IMG/VR virus record: IMGVR_UViG_3300048838_000632
Coordinates: 1-24,892 of that record
Direction: 5' to 3' (one strand)
Length of the DNA stretch: 24,892 bases
From: a virus
The notes beneath the pieces are model-generated. The model was not told the origin of the DNA. It did no database searches and saw nothing but the letters and a program-made list of their open reading frames with translations. This document shows, one piece after another, positions 8,563 through 15,778 of the stretch (its first letter is position 1; the number at the start of each line of letters is the position of its first letter). The position numbers and the translations under genes were made by a program.

Positions 8563-8602
8563 AATCTCCGCGGGATTATGCAATAGTAACCCCGCGGAGA
8601 TT
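8563..8602. repeat. Dispersed 13-8-13 palindrome, copy 3 (best copy)
   Basis: CTCCGCGGGATTA (8566-8578) and TAACCCCGCGGAG (8587-8599) flank the 8-base spacer TGCAATAG. AAT and ATT outside the arms extend it to 16 bases per arm with a single A-C mismatch. It starts 2 bases after the stop codon of the capsid gene. As RNA it would be a strong hairpin that could stabilise the capsid mRNA 3' end; there is no T-tract, so termination is less likely. Confidence 0.85.
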
Positions 8603-8628
8603 CCAACCAACACTGAGGAGCATTCGCT

Positions 8629-8886
8629 ATGCCTTTCGTCATCCCGATGGTGGGTCCCAACCCTTCCCGCCGCACCGCCGACAAGGAGTTCAAGCTCGGC
8701 ACCGCTCAAATCGACGATTCCAATCAGACCTGGGTCTACGTTCGCGCCAGTGAAGCCGTGGCCACCGGTACCTGCACCGTCAGCGCCGCCTTCGCTCTGA
8801 CCGACGCCGCCGGCAGCTACACCGCCGACGCCGCCTTTGCCAGCGGCGAATACGGCTGGGTTCGCAAGACTACCTCTCCGCTGTAA
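8629..8886 (+). CDS. Small capsid-accessory (decoration/head fibre) candidate
   Basis: This is a beta-rich 85-residue protein with no Cys other than one in TGTCTV, many Ala/Thr residues and no signal peptide. GAGGAG lies before the ATG. Position directly after the major capsid gene, small size and capsid-like codon bias suggest a stoichiometric virion component such as a decoration protein. No specific family is recognised with certainty; a head-tail joining role is an alternative. Confidence 0.6.
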   Translation: MPFVIPMVGPNPSRRTADKEFKLGTAQIDDSNQTWVYVRASEAVATGTCTVSAAFALTDAAGSYTADAAFASGEYGWVRKTTSPL

Positions 8887-8893
8887 CCTCTCA

Positions 8894-8909
8894 AGGGGCT
8901 TCGGCCCCT
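8894..8909 (+). other. TTCG-loop hairpin without T-tract
   Basis: AGGGGC (8894-8899) pairs with GCCCCT (8904-8909) around a TTCG tetraloop, shortly after the stop codon of the 85-residue gene. Lacking a T-tract, it probably protects the 3' end of the capsid transcript rather than terminating it. It shares the core GGGCTTCGGCCC with the terminator just downstream. Confidence 0.6.
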
Positions 8910-8934
8910 GCCACCGCCCACCTCCCACGGTGTT

Positions 8935-8962
8935 GGTCAGGGCTTCGGCCCTGACCTTTTTT
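8935..8962 (+). terminator. Rho-independent terminator after the capsid genes
   Basis: GGTCAGGGC (8935-8943) pairs perfectly with GCCCTGACC (8948-8956) around a TTCG tetraloop and is followed by six T residues (8957-8962). This is a textbook intrinsic terminator. It separates the heavily expressed capsid genes from the tail genes, and probably acts as a partial terminator because no clear new promoter is seen before the next gene at 8988. Confidence 0.93.
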
Positions 8963-8987
8963 GGGAGGGCACTTGTGGGAGTATCTC

Positions 8988-9599
8988 ATGGTTCAAATCG
9001 CAGAAGCCCGTCCGCCCTACGTGACCTTCGAGTTCCGTGCGGAAGAAGACCGGGCCGCCAGCATCGAGGCTGGCCACTACGTCAGCAAAGACGTTGCCTA
9101 CGCCCTGATCACGCCGATGGGGTCGAAGGATCGGATCGAGCGCGTCGCCGAGGAATGGCTGGAAAAGCTCCGGCAGGACGTGGATGAAGGTCGTTTTCCG
9201 CGGGAATGGTTCCAAGCCTTCAAAGGCGCCTTCGCGGACTGGAAGTCCGGCCGGGAAAGCCCCGTGGAAGGGACGGCCATCGAACTCTGGCCGCCGGCGT
9301 CCCCGGCGCAAGTTCGTATGCTCCTCGACCTCCGCATCAGGACCGTCGAAGACCTCGCCCATGCCAATGAAGAAGCCCTTCGGCGCATCGGCATGGGCGG
9401 TCGGGCTTTGAAGCAAAAAGCGGTGGACTGGCTTTCGGCGGCGGTCTCCGGCGGCAAGCTTGCGGAGGAAATCGGCAGCCTCCGACAGGAAAACGAAACT
9501 CTCCGCGCTCGGAACGACCAGCTCGAAGGCCAGCTCCGTGACCTCGGGGCGAAGGTCGATGCCTTGTCCGCCCTGCAATCCGGTGCGAAAAAGCTCTAA
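8988..9599 (+). CDS. Conserved-type phage protein with helix-hairpin-helix-like segment and coiled coil
   Basis: The protein has 203 residues. The ATG at 8988 is preferred over an in-frame TTG at 8961 because GGGAG lies 7 bases upstream and the TTG is within the terminator T-tract. The N-terminal half (YVTFEFRAEEDRAASIEAGH) has an unknown fold. Residues about 100-145 (SPAQVRMLLDLRIRTVEDLA, then GRALKQKAVDWL) resemble a helix-hairpin-helix, often used for non-specific DNA binding. Residues about 155-195 form a coiled coil. Its place between capsid and tail genes suggests a head-associated or DNA-related role. Function is not known. Confidence 0.6.
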   Translation: MVQIAEARPPYVTFEFRAEEDRAASIEAGHYVSKDVAYALITPMGSKDRIERVAEEWLEKLRQDVDEGRFPREWFQAFKGAFADWKSGRESPVEGTAIELWPPASPAQVRMLLDLRIRTVEDLAHANEEALRRIGMGGRALKQKAVDWLSAAVSGGKLAEEIGSLRQENETLRARNDQLEGQLRDLGAKVDALSALQSGAKKL

Positions 9600-9625
9600 C
9601 CAATACGGCAACGGGAGAGGCTGCT

Positions 9626-11365
9626 ATGGCTTTCAGTTCCAGTACCAGCACAAAAACTTACGGAATCCTCGGCCCGTTTGCTGCGTCGGCTTCCGATTCT
9701 GTCGCAGACTCTCTCCCTGTTGTCAGCACGCAAACTACCCTGTTCGCGCAACTCGCTGCCGGAACGAAGTTCTCCCCGGCAACTGGTGTGCTCCACTCCG
9801 TAAGTGTCCTCTTTGAAGTCTACAACGTAGGTATTCAGCAATCTCGATCCGGCGCAGGTAGCGCGGGTGGTTACAGCACTTTCCGTGCAACGTGTACTGT
9901 CGGGGATGCGCCGCTTACCTTCACGATGCCTCCGCTCGCATCAGCTCCCGAGGACGGCGGCGGAACTTACAGCATTGACTGGCTGTTGCCGGAGGGCGGG
10001 GCAGCCTCCCCTTCCGCGGTCTTGCTCGTAACGACAGCTTCGGAAACGGCTCTTGTAGGCACTGGGGCGCTTCCCGACGTTTCCCCGGCCGTAGCGGTAA
10101 CTGCGGATAAAAATGCAGGGGACCCCAGTGGCGTAGTCAATACGATAGGGTATCAGGCGATCGGCGATTTCCCCTCCAGCATTTCTTTCACTTTCACCTA
10201 TTCCTACCTCCCCCACACGATGCCTTCGCTCTCCGCGTCCGAGAGCGTTCTCAGCGGGCTTGCTGTTACTTTCCCGCCCTCGCCGCCTGGTGGCTTCCCT
10301 CCCATCGAAGTCCCGATCTACAGCCTCCTTTCCGCTCCCGGCACTGAGCATTCCGCCGCCACTGTGACCAGCATCACCGGCGATCAAGATTTCGCCCTGT
10401 TCACCTTCACGCCGGACGACACCACGCTTTCCAGCGGGGGGAGTATCTCTTTGTCTGTCGGTTGCGCGGCCACCGCCCCAGGGAACTACACCAGCTCCGT
10501 TGAAGTCCTCCTGACCGAGTCTCCGGCCCCCTTCCCCTCCACCGCATACCAGCATACCCTGTCCTTCACGGTGTCCGCTACGGTGGAAGATCCTCCGACC
10601 CGCCTTTGCCCTGTGACGACAGCTCATCCTGTCCCGCCCGCGAACGCAAAAACCCTTCTCCAACTCGTGCAGGAATTTTGCCGCCGCCAAGGTCTTCCAC
10701 GCCCGACCGTTGCCGCCACAGCCAACGACGACATGATCGAGCAGCTGATCGGGCTCCTCAACGAAGTCGGGGAATACATCACCAGCCGCCGAAACTGGAC
10801 AGGCGTAACCTTCGAGACGGTCTTCCCTTCGATTGAAGGCGAACTCCAAGGCGCGCTGTCTGTCCTAGCGCCTCACGCTTTCAACCGCGTCCTGAACGAA
10901 ACCCTGCACGATCGCACGGACCAAGAGGCCATCCCCGGTCCAGTCAACCCGTCGGATTGGCAGAGTCGTCAGGCTTCCCCGGCTACCGGACCCGACCATC
11001 ACTACAGGATTCGTGGCGGGCAGCTCCTCATTCATCCGGCCATGCCAGCGGGGCACTGCCTTGCGTTCGAGTATGTCAGTTCCGCTATCTGCGTTGACAT
11101 GACCGGAGCGACTGACGTCTACAAGCCCTCCTTCACCCTCGACACTGACATCTCCTTGCTCGATTCGACGCTCCTGCTCTCCGGGCTTCGCTGGATATGG
11201 AAAAAGGAAAAAGGATTTCCCTACGCGGAAGACTTCCGCCTGTTTGAGATTCTCCTTGCCCAAGCCTCCGGCGCGGACGGCACCAAGCCTACCCTGAGCA
11301 TGGACGGAGACACGCGCAGCATCGGCCCGGCCATCCTCGTCTCTCCCGGTAACTGGAGGTTGTGA
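9626..11365 (+). CDS. Tail adaptor (T7 gp11-like) with large N-terminal beta extension
   Basis: This 579-residue protein appears to fuse two parts. Residues about 330-579 (NAKTLLQLVQEFCRRQGLPR, NDDMIEQLIGLLNEVGEYI, RRNW, then LLDSTLLLSGLRWIWKKEKG) resemble the podoviral tail tubular protein A or head-tail adaptor, which binds under the portal. Residues 1-320 are Ser/Thr/Pro-rich and beta-rich, with an Ig-like stretch around 220-320, and have no counterpart in the T7 adaptor of about 196 residues. The extension may decorate the tail or bind host surfaces; that is inference. A GGGAGAGG sequence precedes the ATG. The stop codon overlaps the next start (TGATG). Confidence 0.7.
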   Translation: MAFSSSTSTKTYGILGPFAASASDSVADSLPVVSTQTTLFAQLAAGTKFSPATGVLHSVSVLFEVYNVGIQQSRSGAGSAGGYSTFRATCTVGDAPLTFTMPPLASAPEDGGGTYSIDWLLPEGGAASPSAVLLVTTASETALVGTGALPDVSPAVAVTADKNAGDPSGVVNTIGYQAIGDFPSSISFTFTYSYLPHTMPSLSASESVLSGLAVTFPPSPPGGFPPIEVPIYSLLSAPGTEHSAATVTSITGDQDFALFTFTPDDTTLSSGGSISLSVGCAATAPGNYTSSVEVLLTESPAPFPSTAYQHTLSFTVSATVEDPPTRLCPVTTAHPVPPANAKTLLQLVQEFCRRQGLPRPTVAATANDDMIEQLIGLLNEVGEYITSRRNWTGVTFETVFPSIEGELQGALSVLAPHAFNRVLNETLHDRTDQEAIPGPVNPSDWQSRQASPATGPDHHYRIRGGQLLIHPAMPAGHCLAFEYVSSAICVDMTGATDVYKPSFTLDTDISLLDSTLLLSGLRWIWKKEKGFPYAEDFRLFEILLAQASGADGTKPTLSMDGDTRSIGPAILVSPGNWRL

Positions 11366-12969
11366 TGTTCCTCCCCGCGAATAATGCGGCTTCCCCTACC
11401 TCCTACGGTGATAGTTCGCCGGCACCTGTCGGCGGGTGGAATGCCCGCGATCCGCTTGCCATGATGGGGAAGTACGATGCGATCTTCCTCGACAACTTCT
11501 TCCCACGGCCTGGGGATATTCAGCTCCGCCGCGGCAGTGCCCCTTGGGCTGCGGTCCCGGAAGGCGAGCGGACCCGCTCGTTGCTCGTCTACAACGGGCT
11601 GAAGGGATTTTCCAAGATGTTTGCCTGCACTGACTACGGCATCTATGACGTGTCCAGGAGCAGGGAGGTTCCGCCCAAGGTCAGCGATTCCGCCAACGGC
11701 GCGTTTGAAGCGGTAAATATCTCCACAGCCGGCGGGAATTTCCTCTGGTGTTGCAATGGCAATGGCCCGGCGAAAGTCTACAACGGAGAGACCTGGACTG
11801 ATCTTTCCCCTACCTCCACTCCTCCGCTGACCGGCATCCCTTCCGAAAAAGTCACTGCCGTCACACTGTTCAAGTCCAGGCTATTCCTCTGCCGCCGGCA
11901 CTCGCTATCGTTTTACTATCTCCCTGTCAACTCCATCGCCGGGGAAGCGCAGGAATTCCCTCTCGGAGCGATTTTCCGCCGGGGCGGGTATATTGCTGCG
12001 ATCGGGACGTGGACACTTGATGGCGGCAACGGCCCGGATGACTACCTCGCCGTTGTCACTTCCGAAGGCGAGGTGGCGATCTACGCAGGCACTGACCCCT
12101 CCAATGCAGCGGCGTGGGGGTTGAAAGGGGTATACGAAATCGGAGCGCCGCTCGGAAAGCGCTGTCTGTTCAAGTTCGGCGGCGACCTGCTCTTTCTCTC
12201 TGTTCGGGGGCTGTTCCCACTGTCCAAAGCTCTCCAGTCCGCCGTTGTCGACGCCCGAAGCGCGGTGTCCGACAAGATCTCCAACGCTTGGGTTGACTAC
12301 GCTCAGCAGTACCAAAATCTTTTCGGCTGGCAGATCGAGAGCGCGCCGAACCTCTCCATGCTGCTTGTCAATGTTCCTGTGCAGTACCAAAACCCTGCCT
12401 TTCCGGTCGACAGTGTGCAGTTCGTCATGAACACACAGACAGGCTCGTGGACCCGCTTCACAGGGATGCCGGCGGAAGTCTGGGCGTACTTCAACTCCCG
12501 CCTGCACTTCGCCCGCGGAAACACCGTCTATGTCGCTTGGGAAGGCGGGAGCGATGTGCAGGCGGAATTTGCGGAACCCCAGCCGATTGAAGGAAGTGTC
12601 CGCACAGCCTTCTTCTACCCCGGCGGGCGAGGCAACCTGACCCGTGTGACGATGCTCCGCCCGCTGGTATCCTCCAACGGCGGCAATCTGTCCTTCCAGC
12701 TCGGCGTCGACCACGATTACGCCAACCGCGGTCTGTCCGGCAACCAGCTCACTTTCCCCCAAACCGGTTCCCTCTGGGACGTTGGGGAGTGGGATGACGC
12801 TCTGTGGTTCGACAACGACCCGCGAGCAGCCACGCTCACTGCTCAGTGGAAATCCGTCAATCACTACCCCGGCAGGGCTCTCGCTTTGCGCTTGCGTGTC
12901 CGGTCGAAGGACGTTAGCATGATCTGGACCGCAACAGATTTCATCCTGCAAAAAGGCGGAATGATGTGA
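11365..12969 (+). CDS. Tail nozzle / tail tubular protein B-like
   Basis: This beta-rich protein of 534 residues contains NARDPLAMMGKYDAIFLDN and FFPRPGDIQLRRGSAPWA near the N-terminus, a pattern common to podoviral tail nozzle proteins, followed by repeated blade-like segments (AAIGTWTLDGG, TSEGEVAIYAGTDPS, LFLSVRGLFPLSKA). T7 gp12 and related proteins form the lower tail tube. The ATG at 11365 is chosen over GTG at 11362 because GGAGG at 11355-11359 is 5 bases before the ATG but too close to the GTG. The end overlaps the next gene by 4 bases. Confidence 0.8.
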   Translation: MFLPANNAASPTSYGDSSPAPVGGWNARDPLAMMGKYDAIFLDNFFPRPGDIQLRRGSAPWAAVPEGERTRSLLVYNGLKGFSKMFACTDYGIYDVSRSREVPPKVSDSANGAFEAVNISTAGGNFLWCCNGNGPAKVYNGETWTDLSPTSTPPLTGIPSEKVTAVTLFKSRLFLCRRHSLSFYYLPVNSIAGEAQEFPLGAIFRRGGYIAAIGTWTLDGGNGPDDYLAVVTSEGEVAIYAGTDPSNAAAWGLKGVYEIGAPLGKRCLFKFGGDLLFLSVRGLFPLSKALQSAVVDARSAVSDKISNAWVDYAQQYQNLFGWQIESAPNLSMLLVNVPVQYQNPAFPVDSVQFVMNTQTGSWTRFTGMPAEVWAYFNSRLHFARGNTVYVAWEGGSDVQAEFAEPQPIEGSVRTAFFYPGGRGNLTRVTMLRPLVSSNGGNLSFQLGVDHDYANRGLSGNQLTFPQTGSLWDVGEWDDALWFDNDPRAATLTAQWKSVNHYPGRALALRLRVRSKDVSMIWTATDFILQKGGMM

Positions 12970-13373
12970 AAATCTGCTATGAGCAACGGCCCGATGCCCT
13001 TGCCCTCGCGGAAAACAAGTTGGAATTGAGCTTTCCTAGTGGTACGACATGGATAGCCAGCCGCTATGACGACGGCAGTCTCGCAGGAGTTGCCGTTTTC
13101 ACAAGCGTTGCAAAGGGGAATTGCTTCCTGCACGTCGCTTCCCAAAGCTCAAGATGGTTCAGCCCAGCGTTCTGCCGGGCGATGTTCTACCACCCCTTTG
13201 TAACACTTGGCTGCCGCCGACTAACGGCCAGCATTGCGGCGGATAATTCCGCCTGTTTGCGCTTGGCGCGGCATGTCGGGTTTCGAGAGGAAGGGTATCT
13301 CCGCGGGTTTGACTTCGGGGATCTGATAATGTTTGGGATGTTGAAGGAGGAATGCAAATGGGTGGAATTGTAG
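12966..13373 (+). CDS. GNAT-fold protein in the T7 gp13 position
   Basis: The protein has 135 residues. LTASIAADNSACLRLARHVGFREEG is the C-terminal acetyl-CoA-binding half of the GNAT fold (the SxxLxxxxGF-type ending), with VAVFTSVAKGNCFLHVAS as the central strands. The canonical Q/RxxGxG/A loop is not evident, so catalytic activity is doubtful. T7 gene 13, a virion-associated protein of similar size (138 residues), lies between the nozzle gene and the core genes, the same position as here. It starts with GTG overlapping the previous stop (GTGA) and runs 16 bases into the next gene, so translational coupling is likely. It may be an assembly or virion protein rather than an enzyme. Confidence 0.75.
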   Translation: MKICYEQRPDALALAENKLELSFPSGTTWIASRYDDGSLAGVAVFTSVAKGNCFLHVASQSSRWFSPAFCRAMFYHPFVTLGCRRLTASIAADNSACLRLARHVGFREEGYLRGFDFGDLIMFGMLKEECKWVEL

Positions 13374-14437
13374 ATTCGATCTTCGGTGGCGGGGAGAAGG
13401 CTCCCGACCCCTACGCAACCGCGCAAGCACAGAGTCAGGCTAACATCGACTCTGCACGGATTACGGCTGCCCTCAACCGGGCGAACCAGTACACACCGTG
13501 GGGGCAGTTGACCTGGACGCAAGACTCCTCTCGCGGACCGGATGCGTGGAATCAGACCATTTCTCTCGACCCGCAATCTCAAGCGTTGCTGGATCAGCAA
13601 CGCGCGCAGCAACTGCAGCTCGGCGGGGTGACGGACTCCACGATCAGTTCGATTCAATCCATGGGGCCGGTTGGAGAGCTTAACCTCCCCGGCGGGGCAA
13701 TGCCGACCTCGAATGAAGACTACCGCCGGCAAATCCAGGACGCGCTGTACAGCCAAGCCACCAGCCGTCTGGACCCGATGTTCCGTCAGCGGGAAGGGGA
13801 TTTGCAATCCTCCTTGGCCGCGCAGGGCATTACCCAAGGTTCGCAGGCGTATGACCGCGAAATGCAGAACATGAACCTCGCGCGGAATGATGCGTACCAA
13901 ACTGCCCTGAACAACGCCGTCACTCAAGGGGAATCGGCTGTCGCCGGGCAGTTCGGCCGGGATATGCAAGGGCGGCAGCAAGGAACGCAAGAAGCCATTG
14001 CCGACTGGCAATCCAGGCTTCAGGGCCGCGGGCAAGTCTTCAACGAACTTGCGTCACTTCGGCAGGGTACGCAGCTGCAGACTCCGCAATTCGGTTCCAC
14101 GCAAAGCGGGGCGAGTGTGGCACCTGCAGACGTCAGCGGGAATATCTGGAACGCCTACAACGCGAACCAAGCACAACAAACGTCGCAACGGCAAGGTCTG
14201 TTCGGCCTTGCCAATGCCGGCTTGACGGCATACGGTCTCGGCCTGTTCAGCGACCGCCGCCTCAAATCCAACATCCAGCGCATCGGGACGCACCCGCTTG
14301 GAATCGGGCTGTACGAGTACGACATTTTCGGCAAGCGCCAGCGCGGTGTCATGGCCGATGAAGTTGAGCAGGTCCTCCCGTCCGCTGTCACGACCCATTC
14401 CAGCGGCTTCAAGATGGTCGATTACAGCCAGCTCTAA
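13358..14437 (+). CDS. Putative ejection/virion protein with C-terminal S74 chaperone-like domain
   Basis: The protein has 359 residues. Residues 1-290 are rich in Gln, Ala and Ser with long helices (YATAQAQSQANIDSARITAA, QALLDQQRAQQLQLGG), as in podoviral internal or ejection proteins. Residues about 297-359 match the start of the S74/endosialidase intramolecular chaperone: SDRRLKSNI, LYEYDIFG, GVMADEVEQVLPSAV and a final KMVDYSQL. The long C-terminal helices of full-length S74 domains are absent. The ATG at 13358 is chosen because AAGGAGG is 7 bases before it but only 1 base before the in-frame ATG at 13352. It overlaps the GNAT gene. Confidence 0.75.
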   Translation: MGGIVDSIFGGGEKAPDPYATAQAQSQANIDSARITAALNRANQYTPWGQLTWTQDSSRGPDAWNQTISLDPQSQALLDQQRAQQLQLGGVTDSTISSIQSMGPVGELNLPGGAMPTSNEDYRRQIQDALYSQATSRLDPMFRQREGDLQSSLAAQGITQGSQAYDREMQNMNLARNDAYQTALNNAVTQGESAVAGQFGRDMQGRQQGTQEAIADWQSRLQGRGQVFNELASLRQGTQLQTPQFGSTQSGASVAPADVSGNIWNAYNANQAQQTSQRQGLFGLANAGLTAYGLGLFSDRRLKSNIQRIGTHPLGIGLYEYDIFGKRQRGVMADEVEQVLPSAVTTHSSGFKMVDYSQL

Positions 14438-14449
14438 CTGGAGACTAGT

Positions 14450-15778
14450 ATGTCGCAAAATCAGGTCAGCCTGTTCTCCTACGACCCGGAGGAGGAGAGC
14501 CTTCGCCGGAAAGAGTCTGTTATCCAGGCTATGCAGCAAAAGATGCAACGAGGGCTGCAGCCGGTTAGTGTTGGCGGGCACATCGCGGCTCCGTCGATGG
14601 GCAGTCTTCTCGCCGGCCTCGCGGAAAACTACATCAGCATGAAGGGTGGGGAGAAGCTCGGAAAGGAGCGTGAGGCCCTGGCCGACCGCCGGGCGCAAGA
14701 GCTTCGGGAAGGGTTCGAGCAGTTCGACCGCACTTCTCGCGGTGGGTGGGTCGAGCCTGGGAACGGGCAGGCCGGTCCTCCGCAAGCCGTTACCGGCGAC
14801 CGGCGCAAGGCGATCTTTGACGCCCTCGCAAGCCGCAATCCTGTGCTCCGGCAATTCGCCATGCAGCAGCTCGAAGCGGAGGGGAAGAATGCCTTGACTG
14901 TCAAGGACCTCCTCCCCCATGCGAGGGGGTCGGCGATCCCTGACATGCTCGTGCGCGGAACGGCGGGTTTCCAGCCCAAACGCGATATCGGCGAAGTCGG
15001 CGGGACGATCTACGACAAGGATGCGCTGGAGACTGTGCAGCTCGGCGGAGCGAAACCGATGCAGACAGTCATCAACGGCGACTTGTATGAGGTCAGTCCG
15101 TCGACCGGACAGATGCGGAAGCTGGACAACGCGCCGAAGGTTTCGACGAACGTCAGCGTCGGCGGGCCTGTCATTGCCGGACAGAAGGCGGGTTCGGAAG
15201 CCTATTTCAAGGGAGCGGCCGGGAAGGTTGAGGCGCTCGGGAACCAGGCTGGGCAGGCGGCAAACGTCAAGCAGACCATCGCGGAAATGCGCAATCTTGA
15301 CTCCAGGGGTATCTTCTCCAACGTGACCTCCGGTCCGGCGACTTTCCTGACCAACCTCGGAGAAGCCGTCGGGGTGAAAGTTGACGCCGCGAAGCTCGGT
15401 AACACCGAGACCTTCAACGCGCTGACGACTGACTTGTGGCAAGGACTGGTGTCGAAGTTCGGCGGCAACCGCGGCGTGACGAAAGAAGAAGCGCTGGAGA
15501 TCAAGAAAATGCTCCCCCTTGCAACTTCGAGTCCGCAGGCCCGGCAACAGCTCTACCAAATCCTGGACAACGTGGCCAATCGGCAGATTCAGCAATACCA
15601 AGCGGCTGACAAAGCGTTCAGTCAGGCTGTGTATCAGGATGATCCGCGGGTGTTTTCGGAAGGGTTTCAAGGGGTCTACCTCCCTGAACCGAACCAACCG
15701 CAGCCCGTGACTCAACCGGCCGGGCAAGGGTCTCCTGTCCGCCGTCGGTTCAACCCTGCTACTGGGAGGATTGAGTAA
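14450..15778 (+). CDS. Putative internal virion / ejection protein
   Basis: The protein has 442 residues, with no recognised enzyme motif, signal peptide or membrane segment. The N-terminal 80 residues are charged and helical (DPEEESLRRKESVIQAMQQK), the middle is mixed, and the C-terminal third (TFNALTTDLWQGLVSKFGGN, VTKEEALEIKKMLP) is helical and resembles segments seen in podoviral internal proteins. A basic tail ends the protein. By position it corresponds to one of the T7 core proteins gp14-gp15. GGAG precedes the ATG; the stop overlaps the next start by 1 base (TAATG). Confidence 0.6.
   Translation: MSQNQVSLFSYDPEEESLRRKESVIQAMQQKMQRGLQPVSVGGHIAAPSMGSLLAGLAENYISMKGGEKLGKEREALADRRAQELREGFEQFDRTSRGGWVEPGNGQAGPPQAVTGDRRKAIFDALASRNPVLRQFAMQQLEAEGKNALTVKDLLPHARGSAIPDMLVRGTAGFQPKRDIGEVGGTIYDKDALETVQLGGAKPMQTVINGDLYEVSPSTGQMRKLDNAPKVSTNVSVGGPVIAGQKAGSEAYFKGAAGKVEALGNQAGQAANVKQTIAEMRNLDSRGIFSNVTSGPATFLTNLGEAVGVKVDAAKLGNTETFNALTTDLWQGLVSKFGGNRGVTKEEALEIKKMLPLATSSPQARQQLYQILDNVANRQIQQYQAADKAFSQAVYQDDPRVFSEGFQGVYLPEPNQPQPVTQPAGQGSPVRRRFNPATGRIE

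Noticed and set aside
13238-13253. GGCGGA-TAAT-TCCGCC hairpin in the GNAT gene as another copy of the dispersed palindrome
   Set aside because: The spacer is 4 bases and the arms are only 6 bases, so it does not fit the 13-8-13 geometry.
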